10,919 bases of DNA from Victivallales bacterium (GTDB lineage: Bacteria > Verrucomicrobiota > Lentisphaeria > Victivallales > JAADHT01). Below, in pieces: positions 1 to 7,048 of the stretch. Below the pieces are notes generated by a model. It had not been told where the DNA came from and made no database searches. It was given only the letters and a program-made list of their open reading frames with translations. The stretch is from the NCBI GenBank assembly GCA_016930955.1, contig JAFGFR010000060.1:1-10919 (forward strand), given 5' to 3'. The stretch's first letter is position 1; every line of letters begins with the position of its first letter. Made by a program: the position numbers and the translations under genes.

Positions 1-250
1 AGAACGGATTACGAGTAAATTCGAATCGTCAACCGCTATCGTCGCCGCTCTCGTTGTCCGAAACAGACAGATTTCAAACCCCTTCATTCTTCTAAATATG
101 GTGCCACTTTAACTTCCCGGGGGTAATGATATCTGTCTGGTTTCCACGCGCGAACGTTTGAATTCACCTGCAGCGGGCGGCCGTCAAGTGAAATGATTGG
201 TTGGCATTTTTATCTCTTTTGTGATCGAGCTCAATATCGGAATCCGGGGT
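1..250. other. Intergenic stretch at the left edge, no gene seen
   Basis: No convincing coding region or RNA gene is visible in these 250 bases, which lie downstream of the leftward operon. I looked for a terminator after the stop codon of the CDC123-like gene and found no hairpin followed by a T run on the minus strand. The one clear structure is an inverted repeat around 64-139, listed separately. The stretch may hold the promoter of a gene lying off the left edge, but nothing here proves that. Confidence 0.5.
64..139. repeat. Widely spaced inverted repeat, possible paired operator
   Basis: CAGACAGATTTCA at 64-76 is matched on the opposite strand by bases 127-139, with 12 of 13 positions identical (CAGACAGATATCA when reverse-complemented). 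The arms are 50 bp apart, too far for a simple terminator hairpin. Two inverted copies of a 13-mer in a gene-free stretch would fit a pair of regulator binding sites, but no regulator is linked to them and a chance match is possible. Confidence 0.3.
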
Positions 251-973
251 TCAAAACGAGACATTCACATCGCCGGAGAGTTTGGTAGGAGGGGCGATGA
301 GCTTTATCCCTGTGTCGTAGTTCCAGTCCCGATCCCATGTCCTGAGCAGCAGGGGGCTGGTCGGAAGACCCCAGGGGTTGAAGTCCAGGATAAGTATCTC
401 ATTCCGGCCGGTGACGTAGATATCCATGACAACATCCGGCAGGGGCAGACGCCAGGAAATCTCCTTGACCAGGGATGACGCAAGGCTCCAGTAGGCATCC
501 TTGCGCCCCTCGAGGCGACGGAAATGACGCACAAGCCAGTACTGGCTCATCGCCTTGAGTTCAGAACCCTCGATAAAAAGCCGGAATTCGCGTGGTATGC
601 TCATCCTCCTGAATGGCCTGACGCAGATGTGCCCGCAGAGTCCTTTCCTGGCCGCCTCTCTGACCTTCTCGCTTTCGGCGAGATAGCGCCATGCGCTTTC
701 CGGGGAATATACCGCGCCTCGTTTTCCGCGGAAGCGTTCAGTGTCTGTGGGGGCGACTGAATCGGTGAACACGAAGCAGTTCCCCGGGAATGACGACATG
801 GGGAGCCTCAATCTGCGCTGGACTTCGGCAGGGATGTCGCCGTCAACCTCACCCTCAGCCAGGGCGGCGGTCTCGGCTTCGCTCAACTTTACAAAACTTG
901 TCGGGAAGGTATGGTCGGCCAGATCCTGGTACCAACTGGACACCATGCATGCCCTGACGGCATCATTATCCAT
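251..973 (-). CDS. CDC123/D123-family ATP-grasp protein
   Basis: The 240-residue product resembles the eukaryotic CDC123 (D123) family, ATP-grasp enzymes known in eukaryotes for helping assemble translation initiation factor eIF2. Visible family landmarks, in order, are SSWY at 12-15 near the N-terminus, EFRLF at 129-133, SQYW at 143-146, VMDIY at 182-186, and the metal- and ATP-binding segment DFNPWG at 197-202, followed by SPLLL. It is shorter than eukaryotic members (about 320-340 residues) but has both ends of the fold. I chose the ATG at 973 because GGAG lies at 986-983, 9 nt upstream; the longer frame to 1033 would overlap the previous gene and lacks this site. It is the last gene of a three-gene leftward operon, 23 nt after the metallophosphoesterase stop. 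Comparative work has proposed that bacterial members ligate peptides or modify proteins, which is unproven. The substrate here is unknown. No signal peptide or membrane segment is seen. Confidence 0.8.
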   Translation of the reverse strand: MDNDAVRACMVSSWYQDLADHTFPTSFVKLSEAETAALAEGEVDGDIPAEVQRRLRLPMSSFPGNCFVFTDSVAPTDTERFRGKRGAVYSPESAWRYLAESEKVREAARKGLCGHICVRPFRRMSIPREFRLFIEGSELKAMSQYWLVRHFRRLEGRKDAYWSLASSLVKEISWRLPLPDVVMDIYVTGRNEILILDFNPWGLPTSPLLLRTWDRDWNYDTGIKLIAPPTKLSGDVNVSF

Positions 974-996
974 ATCTAGACACTCCTTTAGTTTTT

Positions 997-1827
997 TTAC
1001 TCGAAATATATCACAACAAACTCCGGTTGGCAAAACAATCGGAATGGGAGTCGAGTTTTTCCCAAGCCGGAGGTGATGATCATGTGCGAGAGGGTATCTC
1101 TTGAGCAGTAAAGCCCGTACTCGAAAAACTTCCAGTACTTCCCGGAAGTGACGAAGGCGCCGAAGAACGGCAGCCTCACCTGCCCGCCGTGCGAATGGCC
1201 GCAGAGGAAAAGCTGCCGCCCGCCATCGTATGCCTCCAGACCAATGTCAATTAAGACATCGCTGTTGTGGGAGACAATACAGTTGAGGCAGTCTTTTCTG
1301 ATTGCGGAGCGTGAGATATGGGGATGCCCCATGCGGGGCTCGTCCAATCCGTAAAAATTTATACCGTCGCCCAGGAAACTTTGGTTCACCAGCAGCCTGA
1401 AGCCGACAGAGGCATAGGCATCTTCCCAGTTCGCCAACGGGTACCAGTTCACACGCCTGCGGTCCCAGTTGCCCATCACCGCTATCTTCACGGCATCAGA
1501 AGACCCGAAAACTCCCTTGAGGAAACGGAAGGCATTGTCCTGCTGGCAGGCGTAGGTTATCAGGTCGCCGCCAAAGACGACCCAGTCGGGGGATATGTCC
1601 TCGATAACCTCGCGGCAGGCATCCGTGTCAGGATATATGCTGCCGTAGTGCAGGTCGGCGAAGAACAGCATCTTTTTCCCCTTAAGGCTGCTGTCGCCGG
1701 GAACTCCGACATGATACTCCACGACCTTAAATCCTCGGGGGGCAGGAGAGTCGCGCAGTATCCGCCCGGAGTACCCCCTGACACAGCGCCATTCACTTAC
1801 AGCGGAAATAGCCCGGAACTTCGCCAT
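997..1827 (-). CDS. Metallophosphoesterase, YkuE/LpxG-like
   Basis: This 276-residue protein carries the calcineurin-like phosphoesterase motifs in order: D-L-H at 58-60, GGD at 86-88, GNWD at 119-122, SHN at 186-188 and GHSHGGQ at 210-216. These supply the ligands for a two-metal site that hydrolyses phosphate esters or pyrophosphates. The spacing, the GHSHGGQ motif and the C-terminal SGLG...LPFRLFCQPE segment match the YkuE/LpxG branch, whose known members act at the membrane, including on UDP-diacylglucosamine. There is no obvious transmembrane helix, though residues 1-50 could associate with the membrane. The usual His of GNH(D/E) is Trp here, which is odd. I chose the ATG at 1827: AGGGGT at 1841-1836 is a reasonable ribosome binding site and overlaps the stop of the upstream gene, leaving an 11-nt gap that suggests translational coupling. 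A longer frame to 1911 would run well into the upstream gene. The natural substrate cannot be read from sequence. Confidence 0.85.
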   Translation of the reverse strand: MAKFRAISAVSEWRCVRGYSGRILRDSPAPRGFKVVEYHVGVPGDSSLKGKKMLFFADLHYGSIYPDTDACREVIEDISPDWVVFGGDLITYACQQDNAFRFLKGVFGSSDAVKIAVMGNWDRRRVNWYPLANWEDAYASVGFRLLVNQSFLGDGINFYGLDEPRMGHPHISRSAIRKDCLNCIVSHNSDVLIDIGLEAYDGGRQLFLCGHSHGGQVRLPFFGAFVTSGKYWKFFEYGLYCSRDTLSHMIITSGLGKTRLPFRLFCQPEFVVIYFE

Positions 1828-1838
1828 GGTGTTGACCC

Positions 1839-3230
1839 CTAGGCTTTCTTCGAGAGATATTTGTCGACCTGGTTGGCTGCTATAACGCCGTAGTTGGCGG
1901 CACCGAGCCATCCCGACATGATGATGCCTACCGAGCCGGCATGGAACAGCCCTCCTATTTGTTCGGGAAGCTTCATGCTGACATCCAGCCCCTCGAACTT
2001 TGTCCCGAAGGACGCACCCAGGCGGTGGAGCGTGTAGCGCTCGAACGTCAGAGGTGTCGCGGCCTCCGTGTAGTCAAGCTTTCCGGATATGCCGGGGATG
2101 TACTTCTCCAGCGCACCGACGGACTCCCGGACAAGCCTAGCCTTCTCCTCCTCGTACGCCTCTTTCGAAAGCGAGGCCCAGTCGTCGTAGTTCGCATTCA
2201 TCGAGGCGACAATGGTATAATCGGGGTGTTCCGGGCGGATATCCGGGTAGTACACGGAGAAAGTCCTGCTGGTTACATCCTTGGAAAGTATCCTCTCCGG
2301 CTCGAATACCGGGTGCGTGGACGTGAAAAGAAGATCCCCGATATGGTCGAAACTCTCTCCCCGCCTCAAACCCATGTATACTTGGCAGCTGCTGTTGTTG
2401 AGCCTCGTCGAGGCTGCGAGATCCAGGAAACCGCGGTCGAAATGCTTTTCACCCACCATGTCATACACGGTTGATACGACATTGGCGTTGGACAATATTG
2501 CCTTGCATCCGACATTCTCGCCGTTGAGTTCCACCGCGCTGACCGCGCCTTTGTCCAGAGTCACCTTGCCGGCCCTGCAGGATGTCCGTATCTCCACCCC
2601 GTTGCCGGCAAGCTCCTGGCGCATCAACCGAAGCATGCAGTCCGTGCCGCCGAGGAACGTGTAGACACCCTTGCTCATGAAATTGGAGAAGACGATACCG
2701 TATGTTATCGCCGGCTCGTCCAGGGTCGAGCCGTTGGCATATGTTATGGGCTCCATCAGCAGCCTCACGACATCGTTTCTCCCCGGGAAGTACTTGTCGA
2801 AAAGCTCGCGGTTGGTCATCGAGCGGTCGTCGTAGTAGTTCATCCCCTCAAGCTCGTTGTAGAAGCTGTCCACAGTCTCCCGGACAAGGCCGAAACGATC
2901 CACCAATATCTCGGTGAAGTCCTCTTTCGTGAATGTCGTATCGAGCGAGAACTGCGGATTGTCGAACCTCACGCTTTTGACCTGCACGATGTGCTCGGAC
3001 ATCTCATGCGACCAGTACTTGCGCAGGGTCTTCTTCATGCCTATCGGGAAACCATGAAGCGCCACATCGAATATGTGCCTGCCGCGTCTGAAGTAGGACG
3101 CGAGCCCGCCGAGTTGGAAGTGCTGCTCGGCAAGCAGAACCCTGTGGCCGCCGCGGGCAAGCACGTTCGCCGCAGTCAGCCCGCCGAGCCCACCACCGAC
3201 AACGACAATATCATACGTCTTTTCAGGCAT
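1839..3230 (-). CDS. FAD-dependent oxidoreductase, CrtI/carotenoid isomerase/RetSat-like
   Basis: The 463-residue product begins with a dinucleotide-binding fold: YDIVVVGGGLGGLTAA, with GGGLGG at 12-17, the acidic ribose-binding residue E35, and the second FAD motif GGLAS at 41-45. The C-terminus has the matching FAD segment GGLFHAG...GWLGAANYG. Length and motif layout fit the phytoene desaturase/carotenoid isomerase/retinol saturase group, which desaturate, isomerise or reduce polyene or lipid chains. No other carotenoid gene (crtB, crtE, crtY) is in the window, so a carotenoid role is not supported, and related proteins of unknown substrate are common. I chose the ATG at 3230 because GAGGA sits at 3243-3239, 7 nt upstream; a TTG at 3290 is possible in frame but has a purine run directly abutting it. 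It is the first gene of the leftward operon and is divergent from the SNF2 gene. No convincing minus-strand promoter was found. Confidence 0.82.
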   Translation of the reverse strand: MPEKTYDIVVVGGGLGGLTAANVLARGGHRVLLAEQHFQLGGLASYFRRGRHIFDVALHGFPIGMKKTLRKYWSHEMSEHIVQVKSVRFDNPQFSLDTTFTKEDFTEILVDRFGLVRETVDSFYNELEGMNYYDDRSMTNRELFDKYFPGRNDVVRLLMEPITYANGSTLDEPAITYGIVFSNFMSKGVYTFLGGTDCMLRLMRQELAGNGVEIRTSCRAGKVTLDKGAVSAVELNGENVGCKAILSNANVVSTVYDMVGEKHFDRGFLDLAASTRLNNSSCQVYMGLRRGESFDHIGDLLFTSTHPVFEPERILSKDVTSRTFSVYYPDIRPEHPDYTIVASMNANYDDWASLSKEAYEEEKARLVRESVGALEKYIPGISGKLDYTEAATPLTFERYTLHRLGASFGTKFEGLDVSMKLPEQIGGLFHAGSVGIIMSGWLGAANYGVIAANQVDKYLSKKA

Positions 3231-3354
3231 CCTATAGTCCTCAGTGAAGAAATCGAGCGTGTAATCTATACCCGGCAAGGGATCTTTCAACCCTTCAGCT
3301 TTGGAAATGTAGCCGACGGCAAAAAACCGTGAGAGCCGACTTCAAAACCACCCG

Positions 3355-3368
3355 AGGCCGCGCGGCCT
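3355..3368. repeat. Perfect 14-bp palindrome in the divergent intergenic region
   Basis: AGGCCGCGCGGCCT reads the same on both strands. It lies between the leftward operon (start at 3230) and the rightward SNF2 gene (start near 3608), 125 bp from the former. The position would suit an operator controlling the operon, but a self-complementary GC-rich 14-mer can also arise by chance in GC-rich DNA. Confidence 0.3.
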
Positions 3369-3508
3369 GCCATTTCGCCGCAGTGCATGCTGTGTTTCTG
3401 CTTTAAACCTTTTGTCGGCAAGCTCTTTTGACGCAAATGCCACGCTGGAGCGGCCGGGTCTGCGGAGGCACAGACGGCAGGTGGCTGTTCGCGAAGACAC
3501 CCGCAAGG

Positions 3509-3536
3509 TTGTCATGCGCCGGTTTTGTGGTATAGT
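3509..3536 (+). promoter_or_regulatory. Probable sigma-70 promoter with extended -10 for the SNF2 gene
   Basis: TTGTCA at 3509-3514 and TATAGT at 3531-3536 are separated by 16 bp, and TGG directly before the -10 box makes an extended TGn element. Transcription would begin near 3543, giving a leader of roughly 50-65 nt before the SNF2 start. The rest of the 377-bp intergenic region (3231-3607) holds no supported gene. Confidence 0.5.
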
Positions 3537-3594
3537 ACAGGTTGCTCTTGTTGCAATTGGCTCGGGAAAGGTGTATTCGGGAGAGGATATGGGA

Positions 3595-3624
3595 ATGAAG
3601 AAGAGGGGTGTTTGGGTTGTCTGA
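3595..3624 (+). other. Nine-codon reading frame overlapping the SNF2 start (leader peptide or lost start)
   Basis: ATG at 3595 is preceded by GAGAGG at 3581-3586 with 8 nt spacing, the best ribosome binding site in this region. It opens a frame reading MKKRGVWVV and stopping at TGA 3622-3624. That frame overlaps the SNF2 coding frame, which has only GTG at 3608 or TTG at 3617 as nearby starts. Removing one G from the run at 3605-3608 would join the two frames as MKKRVFGLSDG. It could therefore be a coupled leader peptide, or a sign that the real start is this ATG and one base differs. Confidence 0.4.
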
Positions 3625-6600
3625 CGGGCTTTCCAGGATGCTTGGGGGTGAAGTCTCTGCTTGCGACCGCAAGAAGGCGGAGGCTTACCTCAAGGGAGAT
3701 GGGTTGCTCTTCACGCACTCCTGCGGTGACGGGGGTGTTGTGGCGCTTTTCAGGGGGTGCAAGGGTGAGTGCATCCGTACCGAGCTGGTGCCCGGACTGG
3801 CTGGGAGGCGCAACTGCTCCTGCGGGATATCGGACGACACTCCATGTATACATCAGGTTGCGCTCGCCTTGCACCATGCCGAAGCCAATGGCAGTGCCGA
3901 CATGGATATCGCCTCCCGGCAGCCACGATATTCCGGGCTGAAAAGCGGGGAGTCTGTCGGAAGGCTGTTTGATGGCCCTGGCGACAACTTCCCGGCGAAA
4001 CTGACACTCCATATCCTCGAACAGCCCCCTCATGCCCCGAGCAAGTGGGAGACATGCATGCTGGCACTGGCTATCTCACATAATTCAAAGGAGTACAGCG
4101 GCAATTCAAGTAACCTCAGACAGTTGAATTTCGGCAGGGAGCTTGGCGCGGGTCTGCGCATTTCGCAGTTTTCGCCACAGGACAGGCAGATCATAAGGTT
4201 TCTTGCCGTCAACGCGGAGTACGACGGCAAGGGTTATCAGCTCAAGGCTGAACAGGCTGCGGAGTTTTTCCATTGTCTTGCCGGGTTTGAAAGGTGCTAT
4301 TGCGGAGGGCTGCCGGTATGCATTCATCGCGAGGCTGCTGAGGCCGTGCTTTTGCAGCGCCGGGTCGGCGGCATGGTGGCCCTCAAGCCCGCATTGGGGA
4401 CTGCATTGGGGAATATCGGCATCAAGGGGGCGAGGATGCTGGTTGGCAGGGCCGGATGCTGGGTGGGCATAGACATGGACTACTGGTGGCTTCCCGGCAA
4501 TATAGATGTGCTTTGGCTGCGTGATTTTATTCGTTCTGGATCTGACAAGTATGGTTTGCGAGAGGCGGAGGGGCTGATGCGCAGGGCGGCATCCTCCGGC
4601 ATCAGGGTTGTCGGTGCCTCTGTCGGCGGCAGGCCGCGGAAGCGCAGATGCGTCCCCTTGTACGGCGGTGGCTACGGGGAGGGTGGAAGATTTTGGCTGA
4701 GTCTGGATTATTGCTACGGGGATGAGTCGCTAAAGCCCGGCGGCCCGGGACTTTTTGCCATGGGGGGAGGAGGCGCCGTATGGAGAAGGGACAGGAAGGC
4801 CGAGAGACTGCTCGAAGAACATCTGCTGAAAATGGGCTTTAAAAAGGCCCGAGATCTCGGCAGGGAGGTATTTGTCCTCGAATCGCGCGAGGCTGCCGGG
4901 ATGTTCCTTGACGAGGTACTGCCGCGTTGGCTAGACAACGGCAAGCAGTTATATCTTTCAGGCAAGCTGGCGGGGATGATTTCCGGAAAGGTCGGCCTGA
5001 AGGAACTCGCATTCGGATGTTTGTCCGTGAAGGAAATCGAGGAATGCTTCGAGATCGAGTATTCTCTTGGCGTGCCGGGGTCCTCGGCAAGCATGCAATG
5101 GCGGCAGCTCGCGGCAGCGGTGAAGGGGAATCAACGTTATATTGTGGTCGAAGGAGATGTAGTCGGGAAGATCACACCTGCGCTTGCGGATTTCGCAAGC
5201 GCCACCGGGGATTTTGTGCATCCGGTGAAGGGCGGGGGTTTTTCCCTGCGTATTTCCCGAGGCAGCGCAGTGAGGTGGGCGGAGCTTTATTTCAATATGA
5301 AGGGCAGTATCCCGGACGATCTCGCAGCGTTCCTCGATAATATCCCTGGATGGTGCCATCCGGCCAGAGGCAAGGGGAATGCTGACAGTGGCCAGGCAGT
5401 TTTCGAGGAGCCAGCATCAGACTCCATCATCACCTGTGAGAAGGGTGCGAGACCGGGAGCAAAATATGTCTTCAACGGCGAACTCCGCAAATACCAGAGG
5501 GAAGGTGTGCTATGGATGCGGTCCATGCTGCAGAACCGCCTCAATGTCGTGCTTGCAGACGAGATGGGGCTCGGAAAGACCATACAGGCCCTGGCCTTGT
5601 TGCTCGACTCCATGAACAGGGAGGCTGGGCTGAACAGCATGGCCTCGATGGTGGTTTGCCCAAGCAGTCTGGTCGACAACTGGCAGATCGAGGCTGCAAG
5701 GTTTGCCCCGGAATTGCGGACTATCGTCATCCGAGGCCATGAACGCAAGAATGTCACGGATAAACTGCAGGACACCGATTTGCTGATCATCTCCTACGCG
5801 ATAGCCTCGCGCGAAAGGGGGCAGCTCGAGCAATGCAGATTCCGTTTCCTGCTGCTCGATGAGGCACAGCACATAAAGAATCCCGACACACTTAACGCAA
5901 GGACTTGCAAGAGTCTCGATGCGCTCCACAAAATTGTACTCACCGGGACACCCCTCGAGAACTCCCCGGAGGACCTGTGGTCACTTTTCGACTTCCTTCA
6001 TCCGAGGATGCTCGGCTCTCTCTCGGCCTTCCGCAGCCGCTTCGCCGGAATATCTGAAGACGAGGAAAAACAGAGAAAACTCGGCGCAAGCACAGCGCCT
6101 TTCATGATGCGCAGGCGGAAGGAGGAGGTCGAGCCGGACCTCCCGGAAAAACTCGTGCAGAATGTCTTCTGCGAGATGGACGAGCAACAACGCAAACTCT
6201 ACGAGGAATGCCGGGAGAGGGGGCTGCAGTATTTCGACTCACTTGTCAAAAAGCACAAGGACACCCGGTTCGACCTGCTAAGCAACCTCCTCCGACTCAG
6301 GCAGATATGCTGCCATCCGGCCCTCCTGCCCCCCGGCACCGCCGCGGAAAACATACCGTCCGCCAAGACCGAGCTGCTGCAGGAGCTCCTGCTCGAGTCA
6401 ATGGACAGCAAACACAAGGTGCTCATATTCAGCCAGTTCACGTCATTCCTCGATATCTTCAGAAGATGGCTCGACTCGGAAAGAATACCATTCGAGTACC
6501 TTGACGGCTCGACAAAGGACAGGATGGGAAGGGTAAAACACTTCAACAGCAGCCCCGAAATCCCGTTTTTTCTCCTGAGCCTCAAAGCCGGCGGTGTAGG

Positions 6601-6865
6601 ATTGAACCTGTCTTCCGCAGACAGGGTCATCATCTACGACCCATGGTGGAACCCCGCTGTCGAGGCCCAGGCCACCGACAGAACTCACCGCATCGGGCAG
6701 ACAAGAAAAGTGTGCAGCATGAAACTCGTCGTCAAAAACTCCATCGAGGAGAAAATCCTCAGCCTTCAGCAAAGAAAACAACGCATTTTCTGCAACCTCG
6801 TCGAAAACCAGTCGGCATCCCTTAAAAACCTCACCGCCGAGGATCTCGAGTTCCTGCTCACGTGA
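3608..6865 (+). CDS. SNF2-family helicase/ATPase with N-terminal SWIM zinc motif
   Basis: The 1085-residue product is a Swi2/Snf2 ATPase, a DNA-stimulated translocase thought to remodel protein-DNA complexes in the cytoplasm. Residues 70-82 form a SWIM zinc motif: C70, C72, C80, H82. The C-terminal motor has Walker A DEMGLGKT at 651-658, Walker B DEAQ at 751-754, LTGTPLENS from 778, the second RecA lobe (VLIFSQFTSF), then AGGVGLNL, DPWWNP and the arginine-finger motif THRIGQ with R1028. Residues 90-600 are a long middle region I cannot assign beyond the bacterial SNF2-associated part seen in SWIM-SNF2 proteins. All key motor residues are present, so it should be active. The start is uncertain: GTG 3608 is listed, TTG 3617 has a better spaced AGAGGGG upstream, and an ATG at 3595 in another frame has the best site. 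The motor half is C-rich on the coding strand while the N-terminal half is G-rich. It stands alone as a single rightward transcription unit. Confidence 0.9.
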   Translation: MFGLSDGLSRMLGGEVSACDRKKAEAYLKGDGLLFTHSCGDGGVVALFRGCKGECIRTELVPGLAGRRNCSCGISDDTPCIHQVALALHHAEANGSADMDIASRQPRYSGLKSGESVGRLFDGPGDNFPAKLTLHILEQPPHAPSKWETCMLALAISHNSKEYSGNSSNLRQLNFGRELGAGLRISQFSPQDRQIIRFLAVNAEYDGKGYQLKAEQAAEFFHCLAGFERCYCGGLPVCIHREAAEAVLLQRRVGGMVALKPALGTALGNIGIKGARMLVGRAGCWVGIDMDYWWLPGNIDVLWLRDFIRSGSDKYGLREAEGLMRRAASSGIRVVGASVGGRPRKRRCVPLYGGGYGEGGRFWLSLDYCYGDESLKPGGPGLFAMGGGGAVWRRDRKAERLLEEHLLKMGFKKARDLGREVFVLESREAAGMFLDEVLPRWLDNGKQLYLSGKLAGMISGKVGLKELAFGCLSVKEIEECFEIEYSLGVPGSSASMQWRQLAAAVKGNQRYIVVEGDVVGKITPALADFASATGDFVHPVKGGGFSLRISRGSAVRWAELYFNMKGSIPDDLAAFLDNIPGWCHPARGKGNADSGQAVFEEPASDSIITCEKGARPGAKYVFNGELRKYQREGVLWMRSMLQNRLNVVLADEMGLGKTIQALALLLDSMNREAGLNSMASMVVCPSSLVDNWQIEAARFAPELRTIVIRGHERKNVTDKLQDTDLLIISYAIASRERGQLEQCRFRFLLLDEAQHIKNPDTLNARTCKSLDALHKIVLTGTPLENSPEDLWSLFDFLHPRMLGSLSAFRSRFAGISEDEEKQRKLGASTAPFMMRRRKEEVEPDLPEKLVQNVFCEMDEQQRKLYEECRERGLQYFDSLVKKHKDTRFDLLSNLLRLRQICCHPALLPPGTAAENIPSAKTELLQELLLESMDSKHKVLIFSQFTSFLDIFRRWLDSERIPFEYLDGSTKDRMGRVKHFNSSPEIPFFLLSLKAGGVGLNLSSADRVIIYDPWWNPAVEAQATDRTHRIGQTRKVCSMKLVVKNSIEEKILSLQQRKQRIFCNLVENQSASLKNLTAEDLEFLLT

Positions 6866-6893
6866 TCGGTAAATCGGTGGCCGGTGGCCTGGA

Positions 6894-6922
6894 GATGCTG
6901 TTTTGCAGTAATGCAGAGCATC
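6894..6922 (+). terminator. Hairpin after the SNF2 gene, weak terminator candidate
   Basis: GATGCT at 6894-6899 pairs with AGCATC at 6917-6922, and an inner TGCA pair (6904-6907 with 6912-6915) extends the stem with an internal loop. It starts 28 nt after the SNF2 stop codon. No T run follows, so intrinsic termination is doubtful. Confidence 0.25.
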
Positions 6923-6997
6923 GCCTGCAACATCTTCCGGCATGAATTTTCCATTGATCCTAAATAAAGACATGAGGACGTCCGGTGTTGCCATTGG

Positions 6998-7018
6998 ATA
7001 CCGGAACGGTTCCGGTAT
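6998..7018. repeat. Perfect 10-bp inverted repeat with one central base
   Basis: ATACCGGAAC at 6998-7007 and GTTCCGGTAT at 7009-7018 are exact reverse complements around a single G. On one strand this would form a hairpin only by opening the central pairs; as DNA it is a near-perfect palindrome. It lies in the REP-rich stretch next to the broken transposase and is probably part of that repeat family. Confidence 0.6.
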
Positions 7019-7021
7019 ATA

Positions 7022-7036
7022 GCCCTCGCAGAGGGC
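7022..7036. repeat. Short REP-like hairpin
   Basis: GCCCTC at 7022-7027 pairs with GAGGGC at 7031-7036 around a GCA loop. The following bases (GGCAT) resemble those after the GCAGGG element at 7094-7112, so the two seem related units of the same repeat array. Confidence 0.5.
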
Positions 7037-7048
7037 GGCATTTCCTTT

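Noticed and set aside
1318..1842. 174-residue plus-strand frame over the metallophosphoesterase
   Set aside because: It lies opposite a gene with complete catalytic motifs and has no recognisable features of its own.
1839..3230. Carotenoid biosynthesis assignment (crtI) for the FAD oxidoreductase
   Set aside because: Only the fold and motif layout support it; no other carotenoid gene is nearby, and many relatives act on other substrates.
3312..3332. ACGG...CCGT stem around an A run near 3315-3330 as a terminator
   Set aside because: The stem is only 4-5 bp and the A/T run is in the loop rather than after the stem.
3403..3672. Overlapping plus- and minus-strand frames in the divergent intergenic region
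   Set aside because: They lack credible starts or domains, and the area is better explained as a promoter region; only the short frame at 3595-3624 is kept because of its ribosome binding site.
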